A DNA stretch of 64,000 nt from positions 1 through 64,000 of the forward strand of contig NZ_BBXA01000029.1 in the NCBI RefSeq assembly GCF_001014975.1, read 5' to 3'. How positions within the stretch are numbered: the stretch's first letter is position 1; each line of letters opens with the position of its first letter. The stretch is from Novosphingobium sp. MD-1 (GTDB lineage Bacteria; Pseudomonadota; Alphaproteobacteria; Sphingomonadales; Sphingomonadaceae). Under the pieces are notes generated by a model. That model did no database searches. It was not told the origin of the DNA and saw nothing but the letters and a program-made list of their open reading frames with translations. Position numbers and translations under genes: made by a program. Positions 33,526 to 42,297 of this stretch are shown piece after piece.

Positions 33526-35103
33526 ATGAAGCTCAATTTCTGCCGGGTGATGCGCGCGCTTGCCCAACGCCACGGCGATGCCGAGGCGGTGGTCAATCTC
33601 GAGCGCGGACGCAGGATCAGCTTCCGCGATTTCCACCTGCTGACCAACCGCATCGCCAATGCGATCCGTGGACCATTGGGAATCGGCCTTGGCGATCGCT
33701 TCCTGTTGATTCTGGAAAATGACAATCTGGCGCTGATGCACATGGCGATGTTCCTCAAGCAGGAAGGCACGGCGGTGCTCACCAACATGCGGGATTCGCT
33801 CGAAGAGCATCGCCGCCAGATCGAATGCGTCGTGCCAAAGCTGGTGATCCTGGAAAACCGGCTGCTCGCAACGCATCTGCCGATGCTGCGCGAAGCCGGC
33901 TGCGTGGTGGTAGCCATGGATGCGGCGGCCGATCTGCCGGCCGACGTCCAGTCCCTGCCAGACCTGATCGAAATGGTATCGGACGCGGACAACGATGTTG
34001 CGCTCGAACAGAACAGCCATATCGCCATGATGCGCTTTACCGGGGGGACTACCGGCAAGGGCAAGTGCGCGATGTACACGCCGGACAATATCATGGCCTG
34101 CCGCGACAGCTTTTTCATGCATGGCGAACTGGGTTGGGATGCCGCCACGCGCGTTCTGCATGTGGCCCCCCTCTCGCACGGTTCGGCGATGCTGTACTAT
34201 CCCACGCTGTTCTCGGGCGGAACCAACATCACCATGAACGCGCTCGATCTCGATGCATGGATCGACGCGGTGGAAAGCGAACGCGTGTCGCATTCCTTCC
34301 TCGTGCCTACCGCGCTTTACCGGCTGCTGGAATTGCAGAAAGCCGCCCCGCGCAATCTGGCTTCGCTACGCACCCTGATCTATGGCGCGGCGCCGATGAG
34401 CCCGGCGAAGCTTCAGGACCTGCTCGACTGCTTTGGTCCGATTTTCGTTCAGTCCTATGGCGCGACCGAGGCTGCGATGATCATCAGCCTGCTGGGTAAG
34501 GCGGACCATCGGACCGACAACGAGGCGGCGATTGCCCGTCTGGCATCGACTGGCCGGATCACGCCGGGGGTTGAGGTGTTCATCGCCGATGAGGTGGGCA
34601 ACGAACTGGCAACTGGCGAGATCGGCGAAATTTACATCCGCTGTCGCGCCATTGTCCAAGGCTATTACGGCAATCCTGAGCAAACAACTGCCGAGTTTGC
34701 AGGGGATTGCTGGCGTTCGGGTGATCTTGGCCGCATCGATCAGGAAGGGTATCTCTATCTTGTCGATCGTCTGAAGGATATGATCATCAGCGGCGGCTTC
34801 AACGTCTATGCCGTGGAAGTGGAAGCCGCCCTGGCCGAACACCCGGCCGTGCTGATGAGCGCGGTGGTCGGCAGGCCGCATCCTGAATGGGGCGAGGCGG
34901 TGCATGCCGAAATAGTCCTGCGCGAAGGGAAATGTGTCGCCGAACGGGAATTGATCGACCACGTCAAAGACCGCCTTGGCAGCTACAAGGCGCCGAAGTC
35001 CCTTGCATTCGTGGATACGCTGCCCCTGTCGCCAGTAGGGAAGGTACTCCGTCGCGAGGTTCGGCAACGTTACTGGGGAAATAATGCCCGATTGATCAAC
35101 TAG
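33526..35103 (+). CDS. Fatty-acid/aromatic-acid CoA ligase (AMP-forming)
   Basis: A 525-aa ANL-superfamily adenylating enzyme. The P-loop is MRFTGGTTGKGKCAMYT, A5 is YGATEAAM, A7 SGDLGRIDQEGYLYLVDR, A8 DMIISGGFNVYAVEVE, and the C-terminal catalytic Lys lies in LPLSPVGKVLRREV. It activates a carboxylic acid to its CoA ester as entry step for the preceding beta-oxidation enzymes. It starts 3 nt after the SDR stop. Its stop abuts an IS remnant, so the operon end may have been trimmed. Confidence 0.92.
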   Translation: MKLNFCRVMRALAQRHGDAEAVVNLERGRRISFRDFHLLTNRIANAIRGPLGIGLGDRFLLILENDNLALMHMAMFLKQEGTAVLTNMRDSLEEHRRQIECVVPKLVILENRLLATHLPMLREAGCVVVAMDAAADLPADVQSLPDLIEMVSDADNDVALEQNSHIAMMRFTGGTTGKGKCAMYTPDNIMACRDSFFMHGELGWDAATRVLHVAPLSHGSAMLYYPTLFSGGTNITMNALDLDAWIDAVESERVSHSFLVPTALYRLLELQKAAPRNLASLRTLIYGAAPMSPAKLQDLLDCFGPIFVQSYGATEAAMIISLLGKADHRTDNEAAIARLASTGRITPGVEVFIADEVGNELATGEIGEIYIRCRAIVQGYYGNPEQTTAEFAGDCWRSGDLGRIDQEGYLYLVDRLKDMIISGGFNVYAVEVEAALAEHPAVLMSAVVGRPHPEWGEAVHAEIVLREGKCVAERELIDHVKDRLGSYKAPKSLAFVDTLPLSPVGKVLRREVRQRYWGNNARLIN

Positions 35104-35537
35104 AGGCTGTTTTGGACTTGTGAGGAATGGTCGCTGATCGCGCCATACCTGACGCTTAAGCGAGAGGATGCGGGGCAGCGCGAGCACAGCCTTCGTGAAG
35201 TTTTCAACGGCCTGTTCTACATCGTGAAGACGGGTGCGCCATGGCGCTGGATGCCGAATGATCTGCCGCCTTGGGCAGGCCATCACCGGCGACACGGTCG
35301 ATATCGCCTATGTCGATCAGGGCTATACCGGCGCACGGGCAGCCAATGCCGCAGCCGCCCATACATCAGGCTGGAAGTCATCAAGCCGCCCGAGGCAAAA
35401 CGGGGCTTCGTGCTCCTGCCACGTCGCTGGGTCGTCGAGCGTTCCATCGCGGGGGCATCCGAGGGTTGCGCATGGCGGGCACCCGTCGCATGGTCGCGCT
35501 TCGCCCTGAAAGTATCTGCGGCGTTCAAGGAGTTGCC
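35104..35537 (+). mobile_element. Degraded IS5-type insertion sequence (transposase remnant)
   Basis: Fragments of an IS5-family transposase. An N-terminal piece reads WSLIAPYLTLKREDAGQ, FNGLFYIVKTGAPWRWMP and NDLPPW. It jumps directly to the central region GDTVDIAYVDQGYTGARAAN, so several hundred bases are deleted. A one-base frameshift near 35367 then leads to LEVIKPPEAKRGFVLLPRRW. The left end GAGGCTGTTTTGGAC begins at the fadD-type stop codon; no matching right inverted repeat was found before nhaA. It is non-functional and marks the right border of the catabolic region. Confidence 0.85.
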
Positions 35538-36797
35538 ATGAAATCTGCGGGGCGTTCCCCATCGTTGCTGTTGCGTTTCCTGCAGAGCGAAGCGGCTGGT
35601 GGCGTGGTGCTGATGCTGGCGGCGGCACTGGCCATGGTGATTGCGAACGGGTCGCTGGCCGACGCCTATTTCCACCTGTTGCATGCCGAAACCGGGCCGG
35701 TGCTGAGCGACAAGCTGGGGCCGATGACCGTTCACCTGTGGATCAACGACGGGCTGATGGCGATCTTCTTCCTGTTGGTGGGGCTGGAGATCAAGCGCGA
35801 GTTCGTCGACGGGCGGCTGGTCACCTGGCAGCAGCGGCGGCTGCCGTTCCTGGCGGCGCTGGGCGGCATGGCGGTGCCGGCGGCGTTCTTCTTGCTGGTA
35901 TCCGGCGGCCATCCCGATTTGCGCGCCGGCTGGGCGATCCCGGCGGCGACGGACATCGCCTTCGCCATCGGCGTGATGGCGCTGCTGGGCAGCCGGGTGC
36001 CGACGTCGCTCAAGCTGTTCCTGACCACGGTGGCGATCGTGGACGACATGGGGGCGGTGGTGATCATCGCCGTGGCCTATACCGCCAGCATATCCTGGCT
36101 GGCGCTGGCGGCGGCCGGCGGAATCTTTGCTGCGATGATGGCGCTCAACCGCTTGGGCGTGCGCCATCTTGGTGTCTATCTGGCCGGCTTTGCGGCGCTG
36201 TGGCTGGCGATCCTGATTTCGGGCGTCCACGCGACGATCGCCGGCGTTCTGGCGGCGCTGACCGTGCCGATCGTGGCGACGCCCGGCGCGCCCGATGCCG
36301 AGGATTCGCCGCTGCACCGGCTGGAACACGCGTTGCATCCGGTTTCGGCCTGGTTCGTGGTGCCGGTGTTCGGGCTGGCCAACGCCGGGATCGCATTGGG
36401 CGGAAGCGGCCTGCACGCGCTGGGCGATGCGCTGCCACTTGGCATCATCGCCGGGCTGTTCCTGGGCAAGCAGGCGGGCATCTTCTCGGCGATCTGGCTC
36501 TCGGTGAAGGCGGGCATCGCGCAGCGTCCGCGCGGGGCGACCTGGTTGCAGGTCTATGGCCTTGCCGTGTTGTGCGGCATCGGGTTCACGATGAGCCTGT
36601 TCATCGCCATGCTGGCCTTTCCCGGGGCAGCGGCGTTGATCGACGAAGCGAAGCTGGGCGTGCTGGCCGGGTCGGTGTTGTCCGGATTGCTAGGCTTCGC
36701 GATCCTGCGCCTGGCACCGCGCGCCGCCGACCAGGCCAGCGTCGAGAACGATCTGGCGCGCGAGATCGACGAGGACGGGGACGTCAAGACGCTGTGA
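35538..36797 (+). CDS. nhaA: Na+/H+ antiporter NhaA
   Basis: A 419-aa inner-membrane antiporter. Family signatures: LWINDGLMAIFFLLVGLEIK, GWAIPAATDIAFAIGVMALL and the ion-binding TTVAIVDDMGAVVIIAV with its DD pair. LCGIGFTMSLFIAMLAF lies near the C-terminus. It has twelve or so membrane segments and normal length. The ATG follows AAGGAG only 10 nt upstream, inside the end of the IS remnant, so its original promoter may have been replaced by the insertion. Confidence 0.95.
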   Translation: MKSAGRSPSLLLRFLQSEAAGGVVLMLAAALAMVIANGSLADAYFHLLHAETGPVLSDKLGPMTVHLWINDGLMAIFFLLVGLEIKREFVDGRLVTWQQRRLPFLAALGGMAVPAAFFLLVSGGHPDLRAGWAIPAATDIAFAIGVMALLGSRVPTSLKLFLTTVAIVDDMGAVVIIAVAYTASISWLALAAAGGIFAAMMALNRLGVRHLGVYLAGFAALWLAILISGVHATIAGVLAALTVPIVATPGAPDAEDSPLHRLEHALHPVSAWFVVPVFGLANAGIALGGSGLHALGDALPLGIIAGLFLGKQAGIFSAIWLSVKAGIAQRPRGATWLQVYGLAVLCGIGFTMSLFIAMLAFPGAAALIDEAKLGVLAGSVLSGLLGFAILRLAPRAADQASVENDLAREIDEDGDVKTL

Positions 36798-36806
36798 CGG
36801 TGAGTC

Positions 36807-37664
36807 TCAGCGGCTGAGGTCTTCCCGCAGCGCATCCTGCGCTGGCGCGCCTTGCCGTTCGAGTTCGTCCAGCGTGGCGAGCGCCATCGCGCGGTAGGCC
36901 GGCAGCACAGCGGGACAGGCGCGACGCACCGCATCGATGTGGCCGCGCACCGTATCGGCATCGCCACGCAGAAGCGGGCCTGACAGGGCGGAGAACCCAC
37001 CGGTAAGGCTGTTTTCGAGCGATGCCTGAACCAGAGGGGTGAGAAGGGCGCCGGGAGTGTCCACGCCGGCCGCGCGCAAGGCAGCGGAGGCGCCCGCAAT
37101 CAGCGTGACGAGGTGATTGGCCGCGTGCGACAGGGCGGCGTGGTACAGCGTCCGATGCTCCTCGGCGATCGGGACCGCGACGCCGCCCAGCATAGCGACG
37201 ACTTCCCGAGCCCTGGCGTCTGCCCGTGAATCGGCCGCCGTGATCGCGAACGGCGCGCCGGCCATGCGCCGCACTTCCTGCGCGGGATCGCCGGTGAAGG
37301 TCATGGCGGGATGGATCGCGGCGGTCAGTGCGCCTTTCTCTCGCAATGGTGCCAGCAGCGCAGCGCCGCTGCGTCCGCAGACGTGAAACACGAGCGGCGC
37401 GTGGGAGCACGCACCGCCAAGCGCGAGTTCTTCGACGAGCGCAGCGATGGCATCGTCCGCCACGCAGATCGCAACCACGTCCGACCGGGCCGCCAGCACG
37501 GCGCATGTCTCGGCCGTTTCGACACCGGCGATGGCAGCGAGTTTATCGGGCGAGCGGCCCCATATCGTCACCGTGGCGTGGTGGGCAAAGCCCAGTGCCA
37601 GCGCGCGCGCCACACGGCCGGTGCCGATGATGCCGATGCGGCGGATGGAGAGCGTGCCAGCCAT
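36807..37664 (-). CDS. Rossmann-like / DUF2520 domain protein
   Basis: A 285-aa protein. The N-terminal Rossmann-like NAD(P) domain (RIGIIGTGRVARALALGF, about residues 9-26) is followed by the DUF2520 C-terminal helical domain (HPAMTFTGDP, LYHAALSHAANHLVTLIAGA, RGHIDAVRRACP). It is related to 2-dehydropantoate/6-phosphogluconate dehydrogenase-like oxidoreductases; the substrate is unknown. It is convergent with nhaA (9 nt). Confidence 0.88.
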   Translation of the reverse strand: MAGTLSIRRIGIIGTGRVARALALGFAHHATVTIWGRSPDKLAAIAGVETAETCAVLAARSDVVAICVADDAIAALVEELALGGACSHAPLVFHVCGRSGAALLAPLREKGALTAAIHPAMTFTGDPAQEVRRMAGAPFAITAADSRADARAREVVAMLGGVAVPIAEEHRTLYHAALSHAANHLVTLIAGASAALRAAGVDTPGALLTPLVQASLENSLTGGFSALSGPLLRGDADTVRGHIDAVRRACPAVLPAYRAMALATLDELERQGAPAQDALREDLSR

Positions 37665-37681
37665 CCGCCCGCCTTAGCGCG

Positions 37682-39124
37682 TCAGGGCGCGTCGTTCCAT
37701 CGCCCGCCGATCGCCTGGACAAGCGCGATCGCGGCGGTCTGCTGGTCAACCGTGGCCTGGATCTGCGTCTGCCGGGCGCTGAGCGAGGAGGTTTCGGCGA
37801 CGATCACCTGGGCATAGTCCACCGTACCACTGCGGTACTGGTTGGTGACGATCGCCTCGGCCTTCGTCGCGGATTCGCTCGCTTCGGCGCGGCTTCGCGT
37901 TACGTCCGCCAGGAAGCGCGTGGCGGCGAGGTTGTCCTCAACCTGCTGGAACGCGGTCAGTACCGTCTGGCGGTATTGCGCGGCGGTCTGTTCGTATTGC
38001 GCGCGCGCTTGCACCACCTGCCCGTGGCGCGCGCCGAAATCGAGTAGCGTCATCGCGCCGCTGAGCCCCAGCGACCACAGGCTTGTCGCCGCGGTGAACA
38101 GCTGGCCCAGCGAACTGCCGTTGGTGCCGGCGCTGCCCGAAAGCGAGATTTGCGGGAAATAGGCGGCGCGCTGGATGCCCACATTGGCGTTAGCGGCGGC
38201 GACGCGACGTTCGGCGGCGGCCACGTCCGGGCGGCGCTGGAGCAGCGCGCCGGGCAGCACGCCGGGGACGGTGGGCACCACGGGCCGCCAGTCCGCCTTT
38301 GCGATGGCGAACGTCGACGGGTTCTCGCCGACGAGCACGGCCACGGCGTGTTCCAGCACCGCGCGTTGCCGGCCGAGATCCTGCCGCGAGGCAACCGCGT
38401 TGCTGAGCGTGGTCTGCGCCTGATAGACGTCCGACCGGGCGACGGTGCCGGCATTGTACTTGTTCGTGGCGATGGACAGCGCGCGCTGGTAATCGCCGAT
38501 GGTGCGGTCCAGCAGGTCGATCTGCGCATCGATCCCGCGCAACTGGATATAGTTGGTGGCAAGCTCCCCCTGCGCCGAAAGCGTGGCGTTGGCGAGATCG
38601 CCCGCGCTGGCCTCGGCACTGGCCCTGGCCTGCGTTACCGCGTTGCCGAGCCGGCCCCAGAGATCAGGCTCCCAGCTGGCCCCGATGCTCAGTGCGTAGC
38701 GCGATGTGGTTGTCGTGCTGGAAATGCCATTGGCCGTGGTGGTGGTGCCGCCGTTGGCGCCGGTGATCTTCTGGCCGGCGAAGGTTTCCGAATGGGTGCC
38801 GCTGGCCGACGCGGTCAGGCTGGGGAACAGGCCTGATCGCTGCACTTGCACCAGCGCCCGCGCGGCATCATAGGCGGCGCGCGAAGCGGCGACGTTCTGG
38901 TTGGTGACGCTGACCTTGCGTTCCAGCCCGTCCAGCACCGGATCGGCGAACAACGCCCACCAGTCGCCGCGCGCGGCCGCGTCGGACGGGGTGGCGGGCG
39001 CCCATTGCGGGTCTTCCTTGAACGAGGCGGGGATCGCCACCGTCGTTGGCGGGCGATAGGTCGGGGCCATGTTGCACCCGGCAAGCAGCAGCGCGGGAAA
39101 GGCGGCGAGGATGGCGCGGTTCAT
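37682..39124 (-). CDS. RND efflux outer-membrane lipoprotein (NodT/OprM family)
   Basis: A 480-aa TolC-like outer-membrane factor with a lipoprotein signal (AAFPALLLAGCNMAPTYRPP, Cys17). The two OEP repeats are seen in NVAASRAAYDAARALVQVQR and QTVLTAFQQVEDNLAATRF, with the typical QRRPDVAAAERRVAAANANVG between them. It forms the exit duct of the MdtABC-type pump encoded immediately upstream; its ATG overlaps the permease stop (ATGA). Confidence 0.93.
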   Translation of the reverse strand: MNRAILAAFPALLLAGCNMAPTYRPPTTVAIPASFKEDPQWAPATPSDAAARGDWWALFADPVLDGLERKVSVTNQNVAASRAAYDAARALVQVQRSGLFPSLTASASGTHSETFAGQKITGANGGTTTTANGISSTTTTSRYALSIGASWEPDLWGRLGNAVTQARASAEASAGDLANATLSAQGELATNYIQLRGIDAQIDLLDRTIGDYQRALSIATNKYNAGTVARSDVYQAQTTLSNAVASRQDLGRQRAVLEHAVAVLVGENPSTFAIAKADWRPVVPTVPGVLPGALLQRRPDVAAAERRVAAANANVGIQRAAYFPQISLSGSAGTNGSSLGQLFTAATSLWSLGLSGAMTLLDFGARHGQVVQARAQYEQTAAQYRQTVLTAFQQVEDNLAATRFLADVTRSRAEASESATKAEAIVTNQYRSGTVDYAQVIVAETSSLSARQTQIQATVDQQTAAIALVQAIGGRWNDAP

Positions 39125-42100
39125 GCCGGGGCTCCGGTGGAAAGCGAAAGGGCGGGCGCGGGCTTGCGGCGGCGGAAGCGATCGAGCGCGAGATACACGA
39201 CCGGGGTGGTCAACAGCGTGAGCACCTGGCTGGCGACTAGTCCGCCGAAGATGGCTACGCCCAGCGGCCGGCGCAGTTCCGCGCCATCGCCGAAGCCGAT
39301 CGCCAGCGGCAGCGCGCCCAGCGCGGCGGCGAGCGTGGTCATCAGGATCGGGCGGAAGCGCAGGATGCACGCTTCGCGCACGGCCTGGGCCGGCGTCAGG
39401 CCATGGTTGCGTTCGGCCTCCAGCGCGAAATCGATGATCATGATCGCGTTCTTCTTCACGATGCCGATCAGCAGGATGATGCCGATCAGGGCGATCAGGT
39501 CGAATTCGCCGCCCGTGGCGATCAGCGCGATCATCGCGCCGACCCCGGCCGAGGGCAGGGTGGACAGCGCGGTGAGCGGATGGATCGCGCTTTCGTAGAG
39601 GATGCCCAGCACAATGTAGATCGCCACCAGCGCGGCCAGGATCAGCAGCGGCATGGATGACGTAGATTGTGCGAAGACCTTGGCGGTCCCGCCGAATTCG
39701 CCGTGGACGGTGGCGGGCAGGGCGAGCGATGCCTGCACTTGCGCGATCATCTGAGCCGTCATCCCCAGCGAGACGCCGCGCGGCAGGTTGAACGAGATCG
39801 TGGCCGAAGGTTCGCCGTCCGAATGGCTGACTTGCGCGTTGGTCGATCCGGTGGACCAGCGCGCAATCGCCGAAAGCGGAGCCATGGTACGGGCGGATGT
39901 ACTGACGGCGGTGCCGGAGGCGGTCGCCGAACCGCCCGATCCGGTGCCCCCGGTTCCGGCGGCGGCCGTAGCGGCTCCGGGGGCGGTGCCGGCGGGTAAG
40001 TAGATATTGGCCAATGCATCGGGTGAACCGTTGAACTGGCGCGCTGCTTCCATCACCACATGGTACTGGTTGAGCCCGGAATAGATGTTCGCCACCTGGC
40101 GCTGGCCGAACGCATCATAGAGCGTGGCATCCACGGTCTGCATCAGGATGCCCAGCCGCGCGGCGGCATCGCGGTCCACCTCGACGAAAGCGTTGGCGCC
40201 GGCATCCTGCTGGTCGATATCGACATCGGTGATGAGGTCCGGATGCGTCTTGAGCGCATCGACCAGCTTCTGCCCGGCCGCCTTCAGGGTATCGGGGCTG
40301 TCCGCCTTCAGCACGTATTGATAGGTGCTGTTGGTCTGCCGGCCGCCCGCCTGGAGATCCTGCACCGGATTGAGGAACAGGCTGACGCCGCGCACGCGGC
40401 CGAGCTTGGGGCGTAACCGGGCGATCACCTCCTGCGCCGGCGGGCGCTGGCTGCGCGGCTTGAGCGTGGCGAACAGGAAACCGCCACCCGCGCGCGATCC
40501 GCCGGCAAAGGCGACCACCGTGGCTACCGCCGGATCGCTTTTCACGATCCGGGTGATCCGCGTCATCTTGTCCTGCAGGTCGGAGAACGAAATGCTCTGG
40601 TCGGCGCGCACACCGCCCATCAGGCCGCCGGTATCCTGCTGCGGAAAGAAACCCTTCGGCGAAACGCCGATGAGATAAATGTTGAGCACCACCGTGCCGA
40701 GTAGGATCAGCAGCACGATCCCGCGATGCGCCAGCGCCCAGTCCAGGTTGCGCGTATAGCGCGCCTGCGCCCAGTCGAACGCGTGGCGGGCGGTGCGCAT
40801 CACCCGGCTTTCGCGCTCTTCGTTGCGGAGCAGCCGGGCCGCCAGCATCGGCGTGGTGGTCAGCGAGACGATCAGGCTGATGCCGACAGCGACCGACATT
40901 GTCAGTGCAAATTCGCGGAACAGACGGCCGACCAGGCCGCCCATGAAGATCAGCGGCACGAACACCGCGATCAGGCTGACCGAGATCGAGATCACGGTGA
41001 AACCCACCTCGCGCGCGCCGCGCAACGCCGCCTCCATCGGCTTCATGCCTTCCTCGATGTGGCGGCTCACGTTTTCCACCACCACGATCGCGTCATCCAC
41101 GACGAAGCCCGTCGCCACGGTCAGCGCCATGAGCGAGAGGTTGTCGAGCGAAAAGCCGGCCAGATACATCACGCCCAGCGTGCCCAGCAGCGATGCGATG
41201 ACCGCGGCCGCAGGGATCAGCGTGGCGCGCCAACTGCGCAGGAACAGGCTCACCACCAGCACCACCAGCAGGATCGAGATCAGCAACGTGATCTCCACCT
41301 CGTGCAGCGAGGCGCGGATCGTCAGCGTCCGGTCGGACGCGATCGACAGGTGGATATCCGGCGGCAGCGCGGCTTGCAGGGCCGGCAGTTGCGCCTTGAG
41401 CGCGTCCACCGTGGCGACGATGTTGGCGCCGGGCTGGCGGCTGACGAGGATCGGCACCGCGCGTTCGCCGTTGAACAGCCCCATCGTGCGGATGTCTTCG
41501 GGACCGTCGGAGACTTCTGCGATGTCGGCAAGGCGCACCGCCGCGCCGTTGCGCCAGGCGATGATGGTGTTGCGGTAATCCGCGGCATAGCGGCCCGCTT
41601 TGTTGGAATAGACCTGCCAGCTGTAGGTGCCGGTATCCATCACGCCGCGCGGGCGGTTGGCGCTTTCGGACTGGAGCGCGGTGCGCACGTCTTCCAGCGC
41701 GATGCCGAAGCGCGACAACGCCAGCGGGTTGACCTCCACCCGCACGGACGGCAGCGCCGCGCCGCCCAGCTCCACGTTGCCCACGCCCTGCACCTGGAGC
41801 AGCTTCTGCTGCACCACCGTGGAAACCGCGTCGTAGATTTCCGAAGCGCTGCGCGTGGGGGAAGTGAGCGCCAGGATCAGCACCGGCGCTTCGGCGGGGT
41901 TCGCCTTGCGGTAGCTGGGATTGGTCTTGAGCGTGGCGGGCAGATCCGCGCGGGAGGCGTTGATCGCCGCTTGCACATCGCGCGCCGCCCCATCGATGTC
42001 GCGCGAAAGATCGAACTGGAGCACGATCTGCGACGATCCGACGCCGGAGCGGGATGTCATCTCGCTGACTCCCGCGATCGTGCCGAGGTGGCGTTCCAGC

Positions 42101-42297
42101 GGCGCGGCGACGCTGCCGGCCATGGTCGAGGGGCTGGCGCCGGGCAGGTTCGCCTGCACCATGATCGTCGGGAAATCGACCGCTGGCAGCGGCGCGACCG
42201 GCAGGCTGAAGAACGCGCCGATGCCCGCCAGCATCAGCCCGATCGTCAGCAGGATCGTGCCCACAGGCCGGCGGATGAAAGGCGCGGAAATGTTCAT
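39121..42297 (-). CDS. mdtC: RND multidrug efflux permease, MdtC-like
   Basis: A 1058-aa inner-membrane proton/drug antiporter with 12 membrane segments and two periplasmic loops. It starts NISAPFIRRPVGTILLTIGL. The TM4 proton-relay Asp pair is in GFVVDDAIVVVENVSRHI. A periplasmic Gly/Ser/Ala-rich insert sits near GAATAAAGTGGTGSGGSATA (about residue 770). It is the second of two tandem RND subunits, as in MdtB2C heterotrimers. Start and stop overlap both neighbours (ATGA), giving tight coupling. Confidence 0.92.
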   Translation of the reverse strand: MNISAPFIRRPVGTILLTIGLMLAGIGAFFSLPVAPLPAVDFPTIMVQANLPGASPSTMAGSVAAPLERHLGTIAGVSEMTSRSGVGSSQIVLQFDLSRDIDGAARDVQAAINASRADLPATLKTNPSYRKANPAEAPVLILALTSPTRSASEIYDAVSTVVQQKLLQVQGVGNVELGGAALPSVRVEVNPLALSRFGIALEDVRTALQSESANRPRGVMDTGTYSWQVYSNKAGRYAADYRNTIIAWRNGAAVRLADIAEVSDGPEDIRTMGLFNGERAVPILVSRQPGANIVATVDALKAQLPALQAALPPDIHLSIASDRTLTIRASLHEVEITLLISILLVVLVVSLFLRSWRATLIPAAAVIASLLGTLGVMYLAGFSLDNLSLMALTVATGFVVDDAIVVVENVSRHIEEGMKPMEAALRGAREVGFTVISISVSLIAVFVPLIFMGGLVGRLFREFALTMSVAVGISLIVSLTTTPMLAARLLRNEERESRVMRTARHAFDWAQARYTRNLDWALAHRGIVLLILLGTVVLNIYLIGVSPKGFFPQQDTGGLMGGVRADQSISFSDLQDKMTRITRIVKSDPAVATVVAFAGGSRAGGGFLFATLKPRSQRPPAQEVIARLRPKLGRVRGVSLFLNPVQDLQAGGRQTNSTYQYVLKADSPDTLKAAGQKLVDALKTHPDLITDVDIDQQDAGANAFVEVDRDAAARLGILMQTVDATLYDAFGQRQVANIYSGLNQYHVVMEAARQFNGSPDALANIYLPAGTAPGAATAAAGTGGTGSGGSATASGTAVSTSARTMAPLSAIARWSTGSTNAQVSHSDGEPSATISFNLPRGVSLGMTAQMIAQVQASLALPATVHGEFGGTAKVFAQSTSSMPLLILAALVAIYIVLGILYESAIHPLTALSTLPSAGVGAMIALIATGGEFDLIALIGIILLIGIVKKNAIMIIDFALEAERNHGLTPAQAVREACILRFRPILMTTLAAALGALPLAIGFGDGAELRRPLGVAIFGGLVASQVLTLLTTPVVYLALDRFRRRKPAPALSLSTGAPA

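Noticed and set aside
32692..34293. 533-codon minus-strand frame opposite the SDR and CoA ligase
   Set aside because: Antisense of two genes with intact catalytic motifs.
35104..35540. An active IS element
   Set aside because: Internal deletion, frameshift and missing right inverted repeat rule out activity.
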